A DNA stretch of 28,877 bases from Mobilitalea sp. (lineage in GTDB: Bacteria; Bacillota_A; Clostridia; Lachnospirales; Lachnospiraceae). A program made the translations under genes and the position numbers. Each line of letters begins with the position of its first letter. Position 1 is the stretch's first letter. Shown here one piece after another: positions 24,168-28,877 of the stretch. The notes under the pieces were generated by a model. It was given only the letters and a program-made list of their open reading frames with translations, did not search any database and was not told the origin of the DNA. The stretch is from assembly GCA_029974875.1 (NCBI GenBank), contig JARKQP010000376.1, positions 1-28,877 of the forward strand, given 5' to 3'.

Positions 24168-25946
24168 GTGAAAAGTATGAAGTATTTTCCCTTCGAGAGG
24201 AACAGGTATTTTTATGGAAAGCTGCTCAGTGTGGATGATTTTGACACGGAGCAGAGGTATGTGAATGATAAACGGAGAATGATAAACCGGTTCATCCATG
24301 GCTGTGGCGTGGTCTGCGGCATGAATGTGATCGCGGTGGACGATAGCACCGTGTCCATTGAAAAGGGCTTTGCCCTGGATTTTTGTGGAAGGGAAATCGT
24401 ACTGGACACGCCTGTGACGAAGAAGCTTGCCATGCTGGATGGCTTTGATAATTATAACGACCAGGAGAGAAGCGGCTCCCATCTATATCTGTGCGTGGAA
24501 TATGAGGAGACGGAAAAGGAGCCGGTACATAGCATAACAAATTCAACCTTTAATGGAACGGACGGCGCCCAGCATAATAAGTATGCGGAAGGCTACCATC
24601 TCTATTTATCGACGGAGGAGCCACAAAATGATGTCCTTTCGGAGGAGCGGTTTTATGAATCCAGCAAGGTGGTTTATTCGGGAAACAGGATCCGGGTCCG
24701 CCAGGTCCTTCCAAGATACGCCGGGAGCAATGCCCCCTTCCAGATGAAGGTCATTGTAGAAAACCTGGGGCAGACAAAGCCCTTTTCCTTTAAATACAAG
24801 CTCGGCTTAACCTGCGTGCAGGGAGCGGACGGGGACAATGGGGGGAAGGCCCCTGATACGGTGGATATCGTATTTGATGAAAGCCAGTATGAGAAGGCCG
24901 GTTCATACACCCTGACTATCCCCTTAAAGGCGACGGCAGTCAGGGATATTGACGGTCAGGTGGGTGTGGAGGAAGGCAGCTTCTCCCTCACCATCGGCGG
25001 CAGGAAGGCAGAGGCTGTGGCTAAGTCCTCCCAGACGGTACGGATTATAGAAGGGGATATTACCCAGGCCATCATCCAGAATTATTATCAGACCGCCATG
25101 GAGGATATTGCAAAGAATTCCTACCAGCAGGGGATTTACCTTGCCAGGATTGCTGTAATCAAAGCAGGCACCAGCTATGTAATCGACGAGGTGGAGCCTA
25201 TGCCCTTTAAGCAGTACATATTAAGTAATCCCCTGGCATCTGTCATCACCAGCTTGCTCTTAAAGGAGGAAGAAGGAAGGGGCAGGATTATCCAGAAGGA
25301 AGCAGGAGCGGGAAAGGTGCTGCCGGGCAGCGGGGCAGGGCATATGCAGGGACAGATAGCTGCGGGAACTGCCATTCTTGATCTTGGGATCGGAGGCACG
25401 GTAGGCCAGAGATTTTTCAGCCAGGAGATTGTACATGGGCTGGGGCTTGGAACCGTTAATATCGTCCTCGGTGAAGCCACCGGACTGGGTGAGGACAGCA
25501 GCATCATATTTGGAGCCCAGGATATTTTTGACGCACCTGAGGGCCATGTCAGGACAGAGCTTGCAGCCAGGGCCGATGTACAGAAGGGCAGCTTTGTCAT
25601 AGGAATGAAATGTCTGGAGCTGACCGGTGTACGGCAGGTCAAGGTCCACTGGATGGCCGTCAAGGATAACAGCAGGGTTGTCTATGAAAGGGAGCAGGAT
25701 ACGATGAATATCAAGCCTGACCTGTTGAACCTGTTCATCTGTGAGAACCATTATTTTGAAGCAGTGGTGGACAAAGAAGCCCAGAGCCGGGTAACCTGGC
25801 GCATCAAGGAAGAGGGCGGCGGAACCATCGATGAGAATGGAATGTACACTGCGCCCAATAAGCCGGGGGTATTTGAAGTGATTGCAGAAAGTATGGACCA
25901 TCCGGAGATGAAGGCTTCTGCATTTGTCGTAGTCAGGGATGTGTGA
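24168..25946 (+). CDS. CIS-conserved protein with N-terminal 'FYGKLL' domain and C-terminal Ig-like domain
   Basis: 592 residues from GTG 24168, chosen because AAAGGTGG lies 8 nt upstream; GTG 24156 overlaps that site. The N-terminal ~95 residues (RNRYFYGKLLSVDDFDTEQR, NRFIHGCGVVCGMNV, GFALDFCGREIVLDTPV) match a family common in CIS loci of actinobacteria, cyanobacteria and Firmicutes whose role is not established. The middle is beta-rich (APFQMKVIVENLGQTKPFSF, an Ig/CARDB-like strand pattern). The last ~70 residues look like a bacterial Ig-like domain (VTWRIKEEGGGTIDENGMYT, then APNKPGVFEVIAES). A signal peptide is absent, so it is probably part of the particle, perhaps a receptor-binding or fibre-like baseplate appendage. 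Confidence 0.72.
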   Translation: MKSMKYFPFERNRYFYGKLLSVDDFDTEQRYVNDKRRMINRFIHGCGVVCGMNVIAVDDSTVSIEKGFALDFCGREIVLDTPVTKKLAMLDGFDNYNDQERSGSHLYLCVEYEETEKEPVHSITNSTFNGTDGAQHNKYAEGYHLYLSTEEPQNDVLSEERFYESSKVVYSGNRIRVRQVLPRYAGSNAPFQMKVIVENLGQTKPFSFKYKLGLTCVQGADGDNGGKAPDTVDIVFDESQYEKAGSYTLTIPLKATAVRDIDGQVGVEEGSFSLTIGGRKAEAVAKSSQTVRIIEGDITQAIIQNYYQTAMEDIAKNSYQQGIYLARIAVIKAGTSYVIDEVEPMPFKQYILSNPLASVITSLLLKEEEGRGRIIQKEAGAGKVLPGSGAGHMQGQIAAGTAILDLGIGGTVGQRFFSQEIVHGLGLGTVNIVLGEATGLGEDSSIIFGAQDIFDAPEGHVRTELAARADVQKGSFVIGMKCLELTGVRQVKVHWMAVKDNSRVVYEREQDTMNIKPDLLNLFICENHYFEAVVDKEAQSRVTWRIKEEGGGTIDENGMYTAPNKPGVFEVIAESMDHPEMKASAFVVVRDV

Positions 25947-25954
25947 AGTGTGAA

Positions 25955-26014
25955 AAGCGTAAAAAACACGCTTACGAAGTTCTAAGGCACCAAAAGACGG
26001 TGCCTAACAACTTC
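25955..26014 (+). terminator. Two stem-loops between baseplate and membrane-protein genes
   Basis: First stem AAGCGT (25955-25960)/ACGCTT (25968-25973). Second, stronger stem: GAAGTTCTAAGGCACC (25976-25991) pairs with GGTGCCTAACAACTTC (25999-26014), 14 of 16 positions matching, with loop AAAAGAC. There is no T-run after it, so it is not a typical intrinsic terminator. It may be an attenuator, a processing site or a REP-like element. The gap continues to the next gene's ribosome site GGGGGT at 26052-26057. Confidence 0.5.
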
Positions 26015-26063
26015 TAAAACGCACCTATAGCATGCTGATAAGCTTAAGAAACTGGGGGTAATT

Positions 26064-26939
26064 ATGGTAATTAACACATTAAAACATAATTATTATGTAA
26101 TCCATAAGCTGGAGGAGAACCAGGAGCTGGAAGCCTTATTGTGCAAAGAGGTAACTCCCCAGGAGGGAAAGGATCCGGATCAGCGTTACCGCGTCATCCG
26201 GCTGAAGAACCTTTCGCTGACCTATCAGGTGCTGCCCTTCTTTATGGAGTTGTTAAACAGCAGGGAATTCACGGACTATTACGATTGCTTTTCCAAGGAT
26301 GGCTACCTGCACCTGGTCTTTCTCCAACAGGATTATCCCCTGCTGGCAGACAAGCTGGAAAGGGAGCGCTGTGATCTGCGGGAGAGGCTTGAGATTGGGA
26401 AGAACCTGCTGTCAAGGATCCTGATGCAGAATATGCCGGACTTTATCCTCTATGATGCGCTGACTAAGGAGAGCCTGTGTGTCTCTCCATCCTTGGAGGT
26501 TGCCTTCCGGTATAGCCTGGCCAGCCTGGCAGACTATAGGACCATCGGGATTTCCCAGGTCAGGCAGAGGCTGGTGCCGGTCTTTTTGGCACTGTTTGAC
26601 TATGAGCTGCAAAAGGAGGCCAGCGTCGATATTGAGGAATTCATTGAAGGGCTCCGAATCCGGGACTACAGGAGCTACGTTGATATCTACAGGGAATATG
26701 ACGGGCTCTATGGAAGGCTGGTCAGTGGCGGCCTGATAGCGAAGATAAAGCCCAGGACCTTCCTCTTCCGGCTATGGGACCGGATAAAAAGCCTTTTTAA
26801 GTATATGAAGGCTGTGGTAGCGGCTTTGCTGCTCATAGCAATTGCAGCTTATTTAATCTATACCATATACAATCAGCCTGTGGATACGGCAACGGTGTTC
26901 AATTACAATCAGATTGGGACCGTATGGATTGAGGAGTAA
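26064..26939 (+). CDS. Single-pass membrane protein with possible EssB-like pseudokinase cytoplasmic domain
   Basis: 291 residues from ATG 26064, behind GGGGGTAATT. One hydrophobic helix lies at about 249-268 (AVVAALLLIAIAAYLIYTIY), preceded by basic residues (RIKSLFKYMK), giving an N-in/C-out topology with ~240 residues in the cytoplasm and ~23 outside. The cytoplasmic part has a layout reminiscent of protein kinases (YRVIRLKNLSL, YLHLVFLQQDYPL, LEIGKNLLSRILMQNMPDFI, LCVSPSLEVAFRYSL), but HRD and DFG motifs are absent. The type VII secretion protein EssB has a similar pseudokinase-TM plan. The resemblance is by eye and uncertain. In a CIS operon it could dock the baseplate to the membrane. 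Confidence 0.6.
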   Translation: MVINTLKHNYYVIHKLEENQELEALLCKEVTPQEGKDPDQRYRVIRLKNLSLTYQVLPFFMELLNSREFTDYYDCFSKDGYLHLVFLQQDYPLLADKLERERCDLRERLEIGKNLLSRILMQNMPDFILYDALTKESLCVSPSLEVAFRYSLASLADYRTIGISQVRQRLVPVFLALFDYELQKEASVDIEEFIEGLRIRDYRSYVDIYREYDGLYGRLVSGGLIAKIKPRTFLFRLWDRIKSLFKYMKAVVAALLLIAIAAYLIYTIYNQPVDTATVFNYNQIGTVWIEE

Positions 26940-26981
26940 TCCAGAGGGAACTTATAGTTATGGGAACGGGAGTACAAGCCG

Positions 26982-27072
26982 GGAAGATTGAAAGAAGTCA
27001 TTTCAAACTATTTATTAAGGCCTATTCACGTTTTGGACAGGTCATCAAAAAGTGAAAGGCACGGGGGTAAGC
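26982..27072 (+). repeat. Duplicated ~92-bp leader element, copy 2
   Basis: This is the second copy of the element at 5521-5613, in the same orientation and again ending at the start of a gene. The downstream hairpin is retained (CACGTTTTG/CAAAAAGTG with one mismatch), as is the first one (TTGAAA/TTTCAA). The best-conserved core is TTTATTAAGGCCTATTCAC and GGTCATCAAAAAGTGAAAG. Confidence 0.8.
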
Positions 27073-28638
27073 ATGAGGAATTTCTTGATGAAGATGGTAA
27101 AAAAAGGCTCCAAGGGTCTGACGAATATCTTGAAGGCTCCATTTGTCAAGGGATATCGCCAGATCAAGAAAATACTCAGTCCTGATAGCATCGTGAACAC
27201 GGTGCTTATCGACGTGAAAAAGGAGATAAAGGATTTTTCCAACCCGAAGCCGGTCAGCTTAAAGGACTATTTTACCTTTGGAAATTACTATGTCATGAAA
27301 AAGCTGGTATTTATCCTGGTGGCTGCGGTTATCCTGATTCCCTTGGGATATCTGCGCTTTGTCCATCCCGTGATTGTATCGAGATATTTTACCAAAACCA
27401 TTGAGATCAATACCTCCGGCCAATATGGCTACACTGGGAAGGTAAAATTAACCGACTCACGGACAGGGAAGGTACTTTTTAAGGGGCGCTTAGAGAACGG
27501 GATGATTAACGGCGAAGGGGAGATGTACGACTATAAGGGCAACCTGGTGTACCAGGGCGGCTTTTTGCTGGGCATGTATTCAGGAAACGGCCAGCTATAT
27601 TATGAGGATGGCACGGTCTGCTATCAGGGGGAATTCCTGTTGAACCAATATGCCAATAAAGGGATTCTTTACTATGAAAATGGAGTAAAGAAGTATGAAG
27701 GAAATTTTCTGGAGGGTAAATATGAAGGCCTGGGGAAGCTATACTCCGGGGAGGGAGCCCTCATATATTCAGGGAACTTCGTCCTGGGTCAGTATAATGG
27801 GACAGGAGAAGAATACAACGGGAACGGTACAGTAAAATACCGGGGAGAATACTTACAAGGAAAATATCAGGGCAAAGGCACCCTATATGATAAAGAGGGC
27901 AAGCTTCTCTATCAAGGAACCTTTGGCCTTGGAAAATATAACGGGGATGGAATCCTGTATAAGGACGGGGAAGCACAATACCGGGGCGGCTTTGTGGATG
28001 GCAGCTTTGAGGGTACGGGAATCCTATACAGGGAGAAAGCGGTTCTCTATGAGGGAGGCTTTGTCAAGGGGCTCTATGAAGGGGACGGAAAGCTGTACAA
28101 GGACGGAAAAATAATATCCTCCGGTGAATTCGCAGCAGGGGAATTGAGGAATGGAACCACCATCCTGTTAAATTCCGAAGGGGATATTATCTATGAGGGC
28201 AGCGTGGTCGACGGACTTATGAGCGGCGACGGGGTGCTCTATGATGCCAAGGGCAGACTGGCTTACCAGGGAGGCTCAAAGAACGGCAGTAAGGAAGGCA
28301 AGGGTGTCCTTTATGATGGGAACGGCAATATCACCTATGAAGGGGATTTTCAGGAGGATCTTTATGAAGGAAATGGAAAGCTCTACAACGAGGGTATGCT
28401 CCTCTATGAGGGAGGTTTCCACAAGGGGATCTATGAAGGAAGCGGCAAGCTCTATGGACAGCAGGACATGATCCTTTATGAGGGAGGCTTTCATGAAGGC
28501 CTCTATGAGGGAGACGGGAAGCTCTATGACTGGGAGGGCGCCCTCCTCTATGAAGGAGGCTTCCTGGAGGGAGAAAAGAATGGGCAAGGGAAGGAATACG
28601 GCCCGGGAACCGGCAAGCTGGTCTATGAAGGGAATTAA
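27073..28638 (+). CDS. Membrane-anchored MORN-repeat protein, ends at an in-frame stop inside the repeats
   Basis: 521 residues from ATG 27073 (GGGGGT upstream; GTG 27052 would add leader-encoded residues). Lys-rich N-terminus, then one membrane helix at about 78-97 (LVFILVAAVILIPLGYLRFV). From about 125 there are 16 complete MORN repeats of 23-25 residues, consensus LxYEGGFxxGxYEGxGKLYx(x)xG. Basic residues before the helix predict N-in, with the MORN region outside (positive-inside rule). MORN repeats form elongated beta-sheets that bind lipids or proteins. The stop TAA at 28636 falls within the seventeenth repeat (VYEGN-stop-ESGFYSGTGK), and the same frame continues with MORN repeats to the window edge. 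It is the last gene of the CIS block seen here. Confidence 0.82.
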   Translation: MRNFLMKMVKKGSKGLTNILKAPFVKGYRQIKKILSPDSIVNTVLIDVKKEIKDFSNPKPVSLKDYFTFGNYYVMKKLVFILVAAVILIPLGYLRFVHPVIVSRYFTKTIEINTSGQYGYTGKVKLTDSRTGKVLFKGRLENGMINGEGEMYDYKGNLVYQGGFLLGMYSGNGQLYYEDGTVCYQGEFLLNQYANKGILYYENGVKKYEGNFLEGKYEGLGKLYSGEGALIYSGNFVLGQYNGTGEEYNGNGTVKYRGEYLQGKYQGKGTLYDKEGKLLYQGTFGLGKYNGDGILYKDGEAQYRGGFVDGSFEGTGILYREKAVLYEGGFVKGLYEGDGKLYKDGKIISSGEFAAGELRNGTTILLNSEGDIIYEGSVVDGLMSGDGVLYDAKGRLAYQGGSKNGSKEGKGVLYDGNGNITYEGDFQEDLYEGNGKLYNEGMLLYEGGFHKGIYEGSGKLYGQQDMILYEGGFHEGLYEGDGKLYDWEGALLYEGGFLEGEKNGQGKEYGPGTGKLVYEGN

Positions 28639-28877
28639 GAGAGCGGGTTTTATTCAGGAACCGGGAAGACCTTCGATCCTGTTACCGGAAGCATGGTCTA
28701 TGACGGGGGATTTTACCAGGGACAGTATTATGGAGCCGGAAAGCGTTATGACGGGGAGACCCAGTACATGATCTATGAAGGAGCCTTCCGGTTGAACCAA
28801 TACGACGGAGAGGGAAGCCTTTATGACAAGGACGGGAACCTCATTTACCGGGGCAGCTTCCTCCTTGGAAAATATAA
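28639..28877 (+). pseudogene. In-frame continuation of the MORN gene after the stop codon
   Basis: In the same frame as the preceding gene, 79 further codons are open to the window end and encode the rest of repeat 17 and about three more (MVYDGGFYQGQYYGAGKRYD, MIYEGAFRLNQYDGEGSLYD, LIYRGSFLLGKY). No ribosome site or plausible start precedes them. Simplest reading: a nonsense change split one longer MORN gene, leaving an untranslated 3' part. A sequencing error, readthrough or selection for the shorter form are alternatives. Confidence 0.75.

Overview
The window carries most of the structural operon of a contractile injection system (CIS; phage-tail-like, related to eCIS/Afp/PVC and to the cytoplasmic CIS of Gram-positive bacteria). 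Every gene is on the + strand. Strong AGGAGG-type ribosome sites, frequent GTG/TTG starts, moderate GC, and a MalT/SARP-like regulator with stand-alone receiver proteins point to a Firmicute, most likely a Clostridia/Lachnospiraceae-type gut bacterium. This taxonomic call is an inference, since there is no rRNA in the window.

Layout. (1) 2-3300, regulation: the tail of one receiver-like protein, a second degenerate receiver without its phospho-acceptor Asp, then a large STAND ATPase with a SARP-type winged helix plus BTAD output. (2) 3314-6519: the CIS AAA+ ATPase and an unrecognised charged protein. (3) 6520-6941: the longest stretch without a gene. It holds an 11-unit 14-bp tandem repeat, a pair of direct repeats spaced like a SARP operator, and a leader hairpin. 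(4) 6942-9231: sheath and inner tube, closed by a strong stem-loop that may attenuate transcription into the rest. (5) 9307-14463: a tail-assembly-chaperone-like pair with a candidate -1 frameshift signal, a second tube-family protein, and a ~1370-residue repeat-rich helical protein in the place where phages keep the tape measure. (6) 14476-17638: LysM/CIS-tube protein, gpD/gp27-like hub, gp5-like spike, gp25. (7) 17836-25946: two baseplate-J-like proteins, a P2-gpI-like protein, and a conserved CIS protein with an Ig-like C-terminus. (8) 26064 to the end: two single-pass membrane proteins, one with a possible pseudokinase-like cytoplasmic part and one with about 16 MORN repeats whose frame has a stop codon at 28636 but stays open, still coding MORN repeats, to the window edge.

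How it fits together. The regulators would switch on the operon. Sheath and tube are needed in the largest amounts and are separated from baseplate genes by the hairpin at 9189-9231. LysM, hub, spike, gp25, J-type and gpI-type proteins build the baseplate. The last two membrane proteins suggest that this particle is tethered to, or acts at, the cell envelope rather than being only a freely released particle. No PAAR tip, DUF4255-like cap, clear tail fibre or toxin cargo is visible here.

The locus is unusually rich in low-copy tandem repeats of different periods (14 bp, 9 bp, 15 bp in-frame, 36 bp in-frame), one large in-frame duplication, a duplicated ~92-bp leader in front of two genes, and a long palindromic element at 17652-17793.
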